Source of the DNA: JAHZKS01 sp047404135
GTDB taxonomy: Bacteria > Pseudomonadota > Alphaproteobacteria > Rickettsiales > JABSSG01
Assembly: GCA_047404135.1 (NCBI GenBank)
Contig: JBDOIT010000004.1
Coordinates: forward strand, 124,001 to 188,000
Direction: 5' to 3'
Length of the DNA: 64,000 nucleotides
Shown: in pieces, positions 1 through 7,211 of the stretch
How positions within the stretch are numbered: position 1 is the stretch's first letter
Layout: each line of letters begins with the position of its first letter
Made by a program: the position numbers and the translations under genes
Notes under the pieces: generated by a model
The model's database searches: none
What the model was told of the DNA's origin: nothing
What the model saw: the letters and a program-made list of their open reading frames with translations, nothing else

Positions 1-2
1 TT

Positions 3-683
3 ATGACTAAAAAACACAACCCGCATAACATCAACGGCTACAATTTACTTAACCCAGTTAGTCTTTTTGGGAATTTCTTTGAAGTTATAGCTATGGTCTT
101 GATTCATACATGGGGACTTTTACGCACCCCTTTTTCAATTGCAGAGACTGAAGAGCGTACAAGTTCTCAACCAGAAGGTCTTGAAGGTGAAAATGCTGAA
201 GATAATTCTGATAATGGCACTATAGATCAAAATGAAGCTAGCGGAGATGAAAGTGTATCAAGCGGAGACCCTGAAGAACATCACGAAAATGACGGAGTAG
301 AAGGTGATGCTGCACATACTGTACCTGAGTTTGAAGAGCCACTTGTGGCTATTGGATTGCTTGGAGACGCAAATAGCCTCGTCATAAGTCCTCTGCAAGA
401 TCATGAAGGAGACCAAGATGGTGCTGCTAGCGGATCTGGGAATACAGTAGCTGAAGATTTAGCACCTAACACCATATTTGTTGAAGAACTATCTGGTGGC
501 GAATTAACTCTTGAAGGTCCCATATCTGCAGAAGGTAGTATAGCTGTAGAGCCTGCAACTCAACATACTCCAGGTATCGAAGACGAAACTGAAGAACATC
601 ACGAAGGAGAGTGTGGTATCGATGAAGCCCCCGCAGAAAACTCTCTTGATACCCTAGGAGAGAGCCAGGATGCCTTAAACTAG
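3..683 (+). CDS. Acidic, repetitive membrane-anchored protein of unknown function
   Basis: I do not recognise this 226-residue protein. A short basic N-terminus is followed by one hydrophobic stretch at about residues 20-42, which could be a signal anchor. The rest is a low-complexity tail very rich in Glu, Asp, Gly and Ser, with few Lys or Arg. Two related motifs containing EEHHE occur at about residues 90 and 197, suggesting internal duplication of an acidic module. The ATG is three bases from the window edge, so a longer form starting upstream cannot be excluded. A strong hairpin follows the stop. The architecture would suit a surface, effector-like or cation-binding protein, but this is inference only. 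Confidence 0.6.
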   Translation: MTKKHNPHNINGYNLLNPVSLFGNFFEVIAMVLIHTWGLLRTPFSIAETEERTSSQPEGLEGENAEDNSDNGTIDQNEASGDESVSSGDPEEHHENDGVEGDAAHTVPEFEEPLVAIGLLGDANSLVISPLQDHEGDQDGAASGSGNTVAEDLAPNTIFVEELSGGELTLEGPISAEGSIAVEPATQHTPGIEDETEEHHEGECGIDEAPAENSLDTLGESQDALN

Positions 684-699
684 AAGCTTTAAAATCAAT

Positions 700-728
700 A
701 GACCAAGGGCCACGAAGGCTCTTGGTCT
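700..728 (+). terminator. Hairpin downstream of the acidic-protein gene
   Basis: A 12-bp inverted repeat (AGACCAAGGGCC pairing with GGCTCTTGGTCT, one G-T pair) encloses a 5-nt loop, beginning 17 nt after the stop codon. The following bases are only moderately T-rich, so it may end transcription imperfectly or act as an mRNA 3' stabiliser. Confidence 0.6.
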
Positions 729-885
729 TAACTATATATCAATATCTCATCGATATATCCTAGTAGAATGAGTATTCTTGCTACACCCTATCTAGAATCC
801 AAACACCAAGAGACAAAACAAACACCTTATTCTATTTCCTTTATAAACAACTCAAAACGATACCTGAATACTTTTTGAATATAGA

Positions 886-1185
886 TTGATCAATAACAAT
901 ATTCCCCAATTTTCTTCATATTCAAGAAATGCAATGCTCAGTAAAGCCACAAGGGAGCAACAACTTCATAAGGAACATGCAGAGATGCTCTTCGAACAAG
1001 AAATCAGGATTTCTTTTTTACGACATCTAAAATCCCATTTATTGAACTTAGTAGAGACTGAACATGCCGAACATGAATATCTCACACCAAAAACCCTAGG
1101 TAATTGCATACACAATGCTGCGCTAGACTTCGCAAGCGTCTATCCAGAAACAGATGCTTCTCCTTATATGCAAACAATTGACTAA
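886..1185 (+). CDS. Small hypothetical protein, possibly 3'-truncated
   Basis: This encodes up to 99 residues, charged and probably helical, with no signal peptide, membrane segment or recognisable domain. The longest reading starts at TTG (886). An ATG at 934 gives 83 residues and is at least as likely, since neither start has a clear Shine-Dalgarno sequence. After the TAA stop the same frame stays open for 20 codons to a second TAA at 1246-1248, and those codons read like ordinary protein. The gene may therefore have lost its end to a nonsense change. Function unknown. Confidence 0.4.
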   Translation: MINNNIPQFSSYSRNAMLSKATREQQLHKEHAEMLFEQEIRISFLRHLKSHLLNLVETEHAEHEYLTPKTLGNCIHNAALDFASVYPETDASPYMQTID

Positions 1186-1376
1186 TCTGCAACAGACGAA
1201 GCACTTGCACATTTTAATCTGCAGTTAAGTCGATATTTGAAGAATTAAAATAACAGTCGGAGTTTTACTACTATAGCTCATTTTAATACCACCTTATGCA
1301 GACAAGTCTTTTGTCTTTTGTAGCCACAATCACGAAACTCCTGAATATTCACTGATTTTATTACAGTATTAAGTAT

Positions 1377-1889
1377 TTAGGATAGGTCAAAAATTGGCCT
1401 ATTTGCACCAGTCCATTTTGGAGCCCTTAAATCACCTTCCCATTTTTTTGTTAGCTGTTTTTGATAGGAAATTCGCACGTCTTTTTCATCTTTAAAATCA
1501 GTACAATTAAAGTCAAAAAATCTTACTGATATTTTATCTTTATAATTATCGGTCTTTTTGGAATTAAAAAGATCGAATAAGTCTTGCCACGACTTATGAG
1601 GCTTTATTTCTGATTTCTTTCTTATTCTCTCATCTCTTCTAATCTTCTCTTTTGCTAGCTCATCAAAATATTGTACCGTCCATGAATAGGTGTCAATATT
1701 TTTTCTAACCCAAATTGCACAAGGATGGTTAAAATGAGTATCTTTATAAAGTAGACTGTCATCACAAAATAAATAACGATAAGCAGATGACAAAAGCTGC
1801 GCAGTTTCAAGAATCATCTTATTTAGCCTCAAATCATCTAAGTGAGCAGCTGCCTCTTTTGAATCAAATGAGGTTATAAAAATATTCAT
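1377..1889 (-). CDS. Phage-type conserved protein of unknown function
   Basis: The 170-residue protein resembles a family I associate with tailed phages. The recognisable features are an N-terminal HLDDLRLNKMILE motif at about residues 17-29, a second conserved block with NHPCAIWVRKN at about residues 54-64, and a Trp/Lys-rich C-terminus. No catalytic function is established for this family as far as I know. It stands alone on the minus strand on the 3' side of tRNA-Ser, a typical position for residue of an integrated element. No integrase or other phage gene is visible beside it. Its identity as phage-derived is inference from motif resemblance. Confidence 0.55.
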   Translation of the reverse strand: MNIFITSFDSKEAAAHLDDLRLNKMILETAQLLSSAYRYLFCDDSLLYKDTHFNHPCAIWVRKNIDTYSWTVQYFDELAKEKIRRDERIRKKSEIKPHKSWQDLFDLFNSKKTDNYKDKISVRFFDFNCTDFKDEKDVRISYQKQLTKKWEGDLRAPKWTGANRPIFDLS

Positions 1890-2102
1890 ATTTTTGTCAT
1901 CTTTTTTTTGTTTTGTTATAGAGACAAATCTATCGTCTTTTTATCAATTCCGCTTGTTCAGAGCAACTGAGTTTACGAAAGACTTTCTTACCAGAAGCTT
2001 CAACCAGAGGAACTACTACTGATGCTCACTACTCTCCCTTTTTTATTAGATTAGACTTTATAAATCGTTATCTTGATCTAAAGAGTTTGCATGATAAAAA
2101 GC

Positions 2103-2192
2103 TGGCGGAGTGAGAGGGATTCGAACCCTCGATACGCGCAAACGTATACTTCCTTAGCAGGGAAGCGCCTTCGACCACTCGGCCATCACTCC
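2103..2192 (-). tRNA. tRNA-Ser (anticodon GCU)
   Basis: The minus strand folds as a class II tRNA of 90 nt including an encoded CCA. Acceptor arm GGAGTGA pairs with TCACTCC. The anticodon stem CTTCC/GGAAG encloses loop CTGCTAA with anticodon GCT (2156-2158), followed by a long variable arm as expected for serine and a T arm GAGGG-TTCGAAT-CCCTC. It reads AGC/AGU codons. Confidence 0.97.
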
Positions 2193-2223
2193 TTTATAGT
2201 GCTAGATAACTATAACTGCCTGG

Positions 2224-2252
2224 AATCTATACTATAAGCCAGGCCAGTGCAA
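2224..2252 (-). promoter_or_regulatory. Candidate promoter of tRNA-Ser
   Basis: On the minus strand TTGCAC (2252-2247) is followed after 17 nt by TAGATT (2229-2224), placing transcription start about 25 nt before the mature tRNA 5' end. A GCCTGG/CCAGGC inverted repeat (2218-2223 and 2239-2244) brackets the -10 region. This is a pattern match only. Confidence 0.4.
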
Positions 2253-2435
2253 CCAAAATTTTCTGTAGATTCCCTCTTCTTAGAACTACAACAACACAAT
2301 GTTAAAGTGACAAAAATACCAAACAATTCTTTAAACAGCAGCAGCATTCATTTCAGAATTTGACTCACCCCACACAGATAAGTTAACATCTTATACATGG
2401 TGAAAACTATTTTTTATTCAATTAAGGTGATCTAT

Positions 2436-2627
2436 ATGAAAAGAAAATTTATTAAAACAGCAGCAGCAGGGCTATTAGCTGTATCAGCACTTGCAGCATG
2501 TGAGCACACAGAAACCACAACTTCTAAGCATTCTTCTGGTAAAAGCGGATGTAGTAAAAATGACTGCGGTAAAAACAGTTGTAAAAAAGCTGGACACACA
2601 GTAGAAAAAGCATGGTGGCAGAGATAA
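2436..2627 (+). CDS. Cys-rich lipoprotein, candidate second bufferin-type precursor
   Basis: The gene encodes 63 residues from the ATG at 2436, chosen because AAGGTGA (2424-2430) lies 5 nt upstream; an upstream ATG at 2397 has no such site. The N-terminus is a basic signal peptide ending in lipobox LAAC (Cys22), so export and lipidation are likely. The mature part is short and polar, with three cysteines spaced exactly five residues apart (Cys39, Cys44, Cys49) in repeats of the form xCxKN. It is the first gene of a bufferin-like operon, 26 nt before the DUF2282 gene. The DUF692 enzyme encoded downstream could modify these cysteines, by analogy with EGKCG-repeat precursors in related clusters. 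I do not match it to a named family. Confidence 0.75.
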   Translation: MKRKFIKTAAAGLLAVSALAACEHTETTTSKHSSGKSGCSKNDCGKNSCKKAGHTVEKAWWQR

Positions 2628-2653
2628 GCTATCAAGATGGGGGTTACTAGTAA

Positions 2654-2932
2654 ATGAATGAAAAATCAAAATTCGTCAAAGTTGCTGCGATGGGTCTGTT
2701 TGCCTTAGGTGCCATAGTGGCAGCAACTCCTGACGCATCTGCAGACAAAATGGTAAAATGCTACGGCGTTGCAAAAAAAGGAAAAAATGACTGCACACAC
2801 GCACTTGGAAAGCATGGATGCGCAGGTCAATCCACAAAAGATTACGACCCTTGCGAATGGAAAGCGATGCAGAAATCTGAATGCGATAAAAGAGGAGGAA
2901 ATCCTGCGCCTGTAAATTGTAGGAGGAGGTAA
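2654..2932 (+). CDS. bufA1: DUF2282 (BufA1-type) bufferin precursor
   Basis: This 92-residue secreted protein has a Sec signal peptide with likely cleavage after Ala30 (ASA). The mature part carries the DUF2282 signature, seen here as KCYGVAKKGKNDC and HGCAGQSTKDYDP. DUF2282 proteins are precursor peptides of the bufferin class of RiPPs. Their cysteines are converted to thiooxazoles by DUF692 enzymes, and the products bind copper in the periplasm. Here there are six cysteines (36, 47, 56, 67, 77, 89). To my knowledge the core family has four, so Cys67 and Cys89 may be extra. A GGGGG ribosome site lies 10 nt upstream. The stop precedes the DUF692 start by one base, implying co-translation. Metal identity is inferred, not shown. 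Confidence 0.88.
   Translation: MNEKSKFVKVAAMGLFALGAIVAATPDASADKMVKCYGVAKKGKNDCTHALGKHGCAGQSTKDYDPCEWKAMQKSECDKRGGNPAPVNCRRR
2921..2929 (+). promoter_or_regulatory. Strong Shine-Dalgarno for the DUF692 gene
   Basis: AGGAGGAGG sits 4-10 nt before the ATG at 2934 and overlaps the last codons of the DUF2282 gene. It is much stronger than most ribosome sites in this window and implies efficient translation of the modifying enzyme. Confidence 0.7.
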
Positions 2933-2933
2933 A

Positions 2934-3797
2934 ATGCAATCAAGAAAAGCTATACCCGCACAAGCAGGTATAGGTCTTCGCTCACCACATCATGAAGAAA
3001 TTCTTCAAAATTCACCAGACATACCATGGCTTGAAGTCCATACAGAAAATTACTTTGCTGAAGGCGGCGAAACCATTTCCTTTCTAGAAAAAATATCCTC
3101 AAGATACCCAATTAGCTTTCATGGAGTCAGCTTATCTCTGGGCTCTTCAGATGATTTAAGCAAAGGGTACATGAAAAAGCTGAAACAAGTAGTAGATAGA
3201 TTCAATCCTGGCTTAGTATCAGAGCATCTATCCTGGACAAGTTATAACGGGATATACACACATGACCTACTTCCACTTCCATACAATAAAGAGTCCTTGG
3301 ATCTACTCGCAAACCATATAGACGAAGTACAGCAGTATTTAGGACGGCGTATATCCATAGAAAACCCATCTACTTACTTATCCTTTCATAGCTCTACAAT
3401 GCCTGAGGATGAGTTCCTAAACAGATTAGCCGATAAATCAGATTGCGGAATATTATTGGATGTGAACAATATTTATGTAAGCTCAAAAAACAACAAATCA
3501 GACCCCACAAAACATCTAGTAGAAAAAGATTTTATTACAGAAATACATCTGGCTGGACATAAAAATATAAAAATATCTACGGGTGACAATATGATAATAG
3601 ATACTCATAATGATTTTGTTATACCAGAAGTATGGGATTTATATGAAAGCACTATCAAACGAGTAGGAGCAAAACCAACGATGATTGAGTGGGACGAGAA
3701 CATACCACAACTGGAAGATCTGTTGAGCGAGTCCAGAAAAGCACAAAACATTATAGAAGAAAATGTCACTGAAAGAATTGCAGAAAGAATTTCTTAA
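2934..3797 (+). CDS. bufB: DUF692 / MNIO family RiPP-modifying enzyme (BufB/MbnB-like)
   Basis: This 287-residue cytoplasmic TIM-barrel enzyme belongs to the multinuclear non-heme iron-dependent oxidative (MNIO, DUF692) family. Characterised members (MbnB, ChrH, BufB) use Fe and oxygen to modify precursor cysteines. Visible candidate metal ligands follow the family pattern: His63 in SFHGVS, Glu97-His98 in SEHLSW, His110 in THDLLP, Glu143 in SIENPS, Asp176/Asn178 in LDVNN, His205 and His209 in HLAGH, Asp223/His225 in DTHND and Glu252 in IEWDE. The full set suggests an active enzyme. The substrate is most likely the DUF2282 protein and possibly the upstream Cys-x4-Cys lipoprotein. The end overlaps the DUF2063 gene by 35 nt. 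Confidence 0.93.
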   Translation: MQSRKAIPAQAGIGLRSPHHEEILQNSPDIPWLEVHTENYFAEGGETISFLEKISSRYPISFHGVSLSLGSSDDLSKGYMKKLKQVVDRFNPGLVSEHLSWTSYNGIYTHDLLPLPYNKESLDLLANHIDEVQQYLGRRISIENPSTYLSFHSSTMPEDEFLNRLADKSDCGILLDVNNIYVSSKNNKSDPTKHLVEKDFITEIHLAGHKNIKISTGDNMIIDTHNDFVIPEVWDLYESTIKRVGAKPTMIEWDENIPQLEDLLSESRKAQNIIEENVTERIAERIS

Positions 3798-4518
3798 TTA
3801 TATATATTGCGATGAAGCACTAACTATAGCTTCAAAAGACATAATTTCTCCATCTCTTAGAGAATCTATGTCAATATACCGAAGGCATATTTGGCATACT
3901 CTCATCTCAACGCTAGAAGCGCATTATATTTCGGTATCGCATTTCTTAGGAAAAAAAGGCTTTGTAAATCTTGCTGAACAATATATTTATCAAACCCCCT
4001 CAAAAACCCCTGATCTAGAAAAATACGGATTTAGCTTCACAGACTTCCTAAAGGAGCATTCAGAGGGGTACTTATACGACTTGTCGCAGCTTGACTTGGC
4101 TTATGTTAAGTCTTCTATCTCAAAGGACTACACCCCTACTCCAATAGAAGAATTCAAAAATATTAGCTCAGAAAATTTTGAGAAAATTATATTTGCGGAA
4201 AATCCAACGAATATAGTATGCGAACTATCCTATGATGTTTTTGATATATTCACAAAGATCAGACTAGAAAATGGGTTCAAGATAGAGACCCCAGTAAAAA
4301 ACCGGAATATCATAATAGTCTCCAGAGACCTTGATAATAGAATCTCACATCAAAAAATCTCTCAGGGAGATGCACTGTTCCTATCATTATGTACAGAGGG
4401 AAAAAACTTATATGAAATCTATAATGAAACCAAGAAATCTATTCCAGATTTTTTCTTTCAGAGCAGCCTAACAAAATTGATCCAGAGCCGATATATAATT
4501 GGGTTTACAATAAATTAA
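3763..4518 (+). CDS. bufC: DUF2063 (BufC/HvfC-like) partner protein
   Basis: The 251-residue protein has the N-terminal DUF2063 pattern: an initial helix beginning LKELQKEF, then RESMSIYRRHIWHTL, an SVSHFLGKKGF block and a YGFSFTDFL motif at about residue 85. In bufferin and related MNIO systems a DUF2063 protein is the partner of the DUF692 enzyme and is thought to bind or present the precursor peptide. The C-terminal half is poorly conserved and may form the winged-helix-like peptide-recognition domain. The start at 3763 lies inside bufB, a 35-nt overlap that fits strict co-expression in a 1:1 complex. No signal peptide is seen, so modification probably occurs in the cytoplasm before export. 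Confidence 0.88.
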   Translation: MSLKELQKEFLNYIYCDEALTIASKDIISPSLRESMSIYRRHIWHTLISTLEAHYISVSHFLGKKGFVNLAEQYIYQTPSKTPDLEKYGFSFTDFLKEHSEGYLYDLSQLDLAYVKSSISKDYTPTPIEEFKNISSENFEKIIFAENPTNIVCELSYDVFDIFTKIRLENGFKIETPVKNRNIIIVSRDLDNRISHQKISQGDALFLSLCTEGKNLYEIYNETKKSIPDFFFQSSLTKLIQSRYIIGFTIN

Positions 4519-4566
4519 CCTTTTCCTCGTATAATACAATCTTTAGAAATTCAAGCGTAATAGAAT

Positions 4567-5127
4567 ATGAAAACATGTATACATAAAATGATTTGCAGAA
4601 CAAGCTGTATAATGTCCGCATTCACTCCTTTGGTAAATTTAATTGCTAGATTATACATGGCAAATATTTTCTTCAAATCTGGTTTAGCAAAATTAGATAA
4701 CTGGAATTCAACCTTATACCTATTCCAACATGAATATAAAGTCCCTCTACTATCTTATGGTCTAGCAGCTTTCCTGGCTACAGCTGTAGAGATTTTTGCT
4801 TCCGTAGCACTTGCCTTAGGTTTAGGAACAAGGCTAGCCGCTTTATCCCTCTTTGTTATGACCTTGGTTATAAACTATACATACCAAGAAATGCCAGAGA
4901 ATTACTACTGGATGGTTATCTTTTCAATGATAATGGCGCAAGGAGGAAAAAGAATCTCCATTGATTACCTAATGAAGTTGAAATTCTGCCAGGGCAATTC
5001 CGAGATTCCATGTTGCAATCAAAGTTGCGGTCACGTCTTGACACCAAGAACAGAACAGGAAGATCTAAAGGATTTAACGGTCAACACTACAAAAAAGAAA
5101 AGCACAGCGAAGAAAAAGAAGAAATAA
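4567..5127 (+). CDS. bufD: DoxX-family membrane protein of the bufferin operon, with Cys-rich tail
   Basis: This 186-residue protein has four predicted membrane helices (about residues 20-38, 58-78, 80-103, 112-128) and the DoxX features MANIFFKSGLAKL and SMIMAQGGKRISID. DoxX proteins are regular members of DUF692/DUF2063/DUF2282 operons, where a role in quinone- or thiol-linked membrane redox is suspected. Two features are unusual: a post-membrane segment with Cys141, Cys149, Cys150, Cys154 and then Gly-His, which could coordinate metal, and a terminal lysine block. Three further cysteines lie in the first 14 residues. It begins 48 nt after bufC, so it is probably in the same transcript. ATG 4612 is an alternative start. 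Confidence 0.82.
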   Translation: MKTCIHKMICRTSCIMSAFTPLVNLIARLYMANIFFKSGLAKLDNWNSTLYLFQHEYKVPLLSYGLAAFLATAVEIFASVALALGLGTRLAALSLFVMTLVINYTYQEMPENYYWMVIFSMIMAQGGKRISIDYLMKLKFCQGNSEIPCCNQSCGHVLTPRTEQEDLKDLTVNTTKKKSTAKKKKK

Positions 5128-5133
5128 AGATAC

Positions 5134-5874
5134 TTACTTCGATAATTCTAGAGACCTGTCTTCGATTGTTTTATTAAGCTTCTTAAGAAAATCTCGCCTT
5201 GATAAACCAGAATTTATCGGTGGCAATATATCTATTATCACCTTACCAGGAAGCTTAGTCCACTTCTTGTTTTGCCAAAACAGACCACTATTGATTGCCA
5301 CAGGAACTACAGAAACATTGCAGCTATTATATATAGCTGCTACACCTGGATTATATTTCTCAGTTTTAATCCCAGGCTTTACCCTTGTTCCTTCCGGGTA
5401 AATAATGATATTTCTCCCCTCCTGAAGATGGCTTCCCACTTCTTTTACAATTTTTTTAATTGCACTAGCTCCCGCGCTTCTTTTAATGCAAATCATCTTC
5501 ATGCGCATAAGATACACACCAAAAAACGGTATGTATGTAAGCTCTTTTTTTAGTATATATGTTGGGATATAGAATATATCCCAGAAGGCTATTGTCTCAA
5601 ATGCAGACTGATGTTTAGAAGCTATTATGTATTTGCCCTTAGGCAAGTTTTCTTTACCTCGTACCTCATAGGTTATTCCACAGATGATATGTAGTAAAAA
5701 TAAAGATACACGACACCATATGATCCCACACCAATATAAAGCCTTGCATCTAAAGATTAGAAATGGCGCAAAAAGCATAGAAATAGCAACAGTAGTAGTT
5801 GAAAATAATATGAAGAAAATTATAGATCTGAATGTATACCAAGCTATCAGAATGGGGTTATATGTTTTGTTCAT
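5134..5874 (-). CDS. plsC: 1-acyl-sn-glycerol-3-phosphate acyltransferase
   Basis: This 246-residue membrane enzyme acylates lysophosphatidic acid to phosphatidic acid in phospholipid synthesis. It has one or two N-terminal membrane helices (residues 8-40) and the acyltransferase blocks. Block I appears as KHQSAFE (His88 to Glu93), that is HX4E rather than the canonical HX4D. Block II is the FFGVYLMRMKMICIKRS region and block III is YPEGTR (159-164). I recall the Glu variant from other alphaproteobacteria, so it need not mean loss of activity. The start overlaps the end of the DUF218 gene by 17 nt, giving a lipB-DUF218-plsC operon that converges on the bufferin operon with only 6 nt between stops. 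Confidence 0.88.
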   Translation of the reverse strand: MNKTYNPILIAWYTFRSIIFFILFSTTTVAISMLFAPFLIFRCKALYWCGIIWCRVSLFLLHIICGITYEVRGKENLPKGKYIIASKHQSAFETIAFWDIFYIPTYILKKELTYIPFFGVYLMRMKMICIKRSAGASAIKKIVKEVGSHLQEGRNIIIYPEGTRVKPGIKTEKYNPGVAAIYNSCNVSVVPVAINSGLFWQNKKWTKLPGKVIIDILPPINSGLSRRDFLKKLNKTIEDRSLELSK

Positions 5875-6442
5875 ACGCCAACCACAAAGTTTTATTATAT
5901 TCTTTAAATAACAACATCACGGATCCAGGATTGGACCATATTTTTTTTATTTTAAATGTAGGAGGAAATACTGGATGCTCAATGATCTTCACTCCTGAAA
6001 GAACCTTTTTGAATTCTAGTGTGCTTCTTGGCATATGGTAATTTGCCGTAACCAAGGTAATTGTTTTGATATTATTATTAGCAATCCAATGTTTTGCCTC
6101 AATAGCATTGCCATTAGTATTCATTGCACTGCGTCCAAACTCTACCTTCTTCTTATGATTATTTATATAATCAAGATTTCCGTATAGCACTATTATGTCT
6201 TTATCTTTTACTTTCTTACTCACACCAGTGATAAATAATTTTTTAGATTTATTTTCTTTTAGTATATTAAAACCCTCTTCTATCCTTTTATTTCCTCCAG
6301 TCAGAACAATAGCCGCATCAGTAACAACCCTTCCGTTATCTGCTTGATGAGTTGGAACCAAGGTAATGAAATACATGAACCCCATAAACCATGAAAGAAC
6401 CACAAAACAAACCATTCTATGTAATATTTTAAGCGCAGTCAT
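5858..6442 (-). CDS. DUF218 (YdcF/SanA/ElyC-like) membrane protein
   Basis: The 194-residue protein has an N-terminal membrane anchor (residues 9-29) and a DUF218 domain, with AAIVLTGGNKRIEEG at about residue 44, LFITGVS, the conserved NTNGNAIEAK block at about residue 108 and LVTANYHMPRS at about residue 131. The family includes SanA and ElyC, linked in Escherichia coli to envelope integrity and lipid-carrier handling; no enzymatic reaction is firmly assigned. It lies between lipB (2-nt gap) and plsC (17-nt overlap), in line with an envelope role. Confidence 0.83.
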   Translation of the reverse strand: MTALKILHRMVCFVVLSWFMGFMYFITLVPTHQADNGRVVTDAAIVLTGGNKRIEEGFNILKENKSKKLFITGVSKKVKDKDIIVLYGNLDYINNHKKKVEFGRSAMNTNGNAIEAKHWIANNNIKTITLVTANYHMPRSTLEFKKVLSGVKIIEHPVFPPTFKIKKIWSNPGSVMLLFKEYNKTLWLAYEQNI

Positions 6443-6444
6443 AT

Positions 6445-7083
6445 CTAAATACTCAAAATCTTCTTTATTTCTTCTTTCATTATTTTATCAAAATAATCCA
6501 TTTCTATAGTTTTTCCAAGATCTTTAAATGAAGTAACTCCATACTGAGAAATCCCACAAGGAACTATACCATCAAAATTACTCAGATCTGTATCTATATT
6601 AATTGCTATACCATGATATGCAACCCACTTTCTCACCCTTACACCTATCGCTGCTATTTTCTTTTCTCCACCAGGAGTAACAACCCATATACCTACTCTA
6701 TTGACTCTTCTTTCTCCTTTGATCCCAAACCTCTCTAGTGCATTAATTACTACCTCCTCTAGCTTACTTATATAAGCTCTAAGATCCGGATCTGAAGGTT
6801 CAAAAATCTTTTTTAGATCTAGAATAAAATAAACAACCCTCTGTCCAGGACCATGGTATGTATAATCACCCCCTCTTCCAGTCTGGCACACATCAAATTT
6901 CTCTTTCTCTAATAAAGATTTATCATCAGCACTAGTACCCGCAGTATAAACATCCTTATGCTCTAAAAACCATATAGTTTGCTCGCATTCACCACGAACA
7001 ACTTTCTCTACGACAGACTCCATATGACTTATAGCAGTTTCATACGGCTCATGCTTCTCACTTTTCTTCCAGATAACTTTCAT
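6445..7083 (-). CDS. lipB: Octanoyl-(acyl carrier protein) transferase LipB
   Basis: This 212-residue cytoplasmic enzyme transfers octanoate from ACP to lipoyl domains of the 2-oxoacid dehydrogenases and the glycine cleavage H protein, the first step of endogenous lipoylation. The LplA/LipB fold signatures are present: TGRGGDYTYHGPGQ (residues 68-81, His77), the catalytic Lys142 in EKKIAAIGVRV and the acyl-acceptor Cys176 in VPCGISQ. Length is typical. It is the first gene of a minus-strand operon and is divergent from coxB across a 128-nt region that must hold both promoters. Confidence 0.95.
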   Translation of the reverse strand: MKVIWKKSEKHEPYETAISHMESVVEKVVRGECEQTIWFLEHKDVYTAGTSADDKSLLEKEKFDVCQTGRGGDYTYHGPGQRVVYFILDLKKIFEPSDPDLRAYISKLEEVVINALERFGIKGERRVNRVGIWVVTPGGEKKIAAIGVRVRKWVAYHGIAINIDTDLSNFDGIVPCGISQYGVTSFKDLGKTIEMDYFDKIMKEEIKKILSI

Positions 7084-7211
7084 TCTAGGGCAGTTATTAT
7101 TTGACTAAAAAAATTTAAAAATGTAAATTGTACTTCCTAGGGTTACTGTACCATATTGCTCGTATGCTTACCATACCCGTTGTTTTTTAATAGATATTGC
7201 CACAAGAAAAA

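Noticed and set aside
2360..2397. Promoter for the bufferin operon from TTGACT at 2360
   Set aside because: The best -10 candidates are either poor matches at 17 nt (TTAACA) or 26 nt away (TATACA), so I do not list it.
2432..2939. Minus-strand open frames opposite the bufferin precursor genes
   Set aside because: They lack ribosome sites and recognisable motifs; the plus-strand genes have signal peptides, family signatures and good ribosome sites.
7197..7211. TTG 7197 as the coxB start
   Set aside because: ATG 7212 gives a normal signal peptide and the TTG has no better ribosome site.
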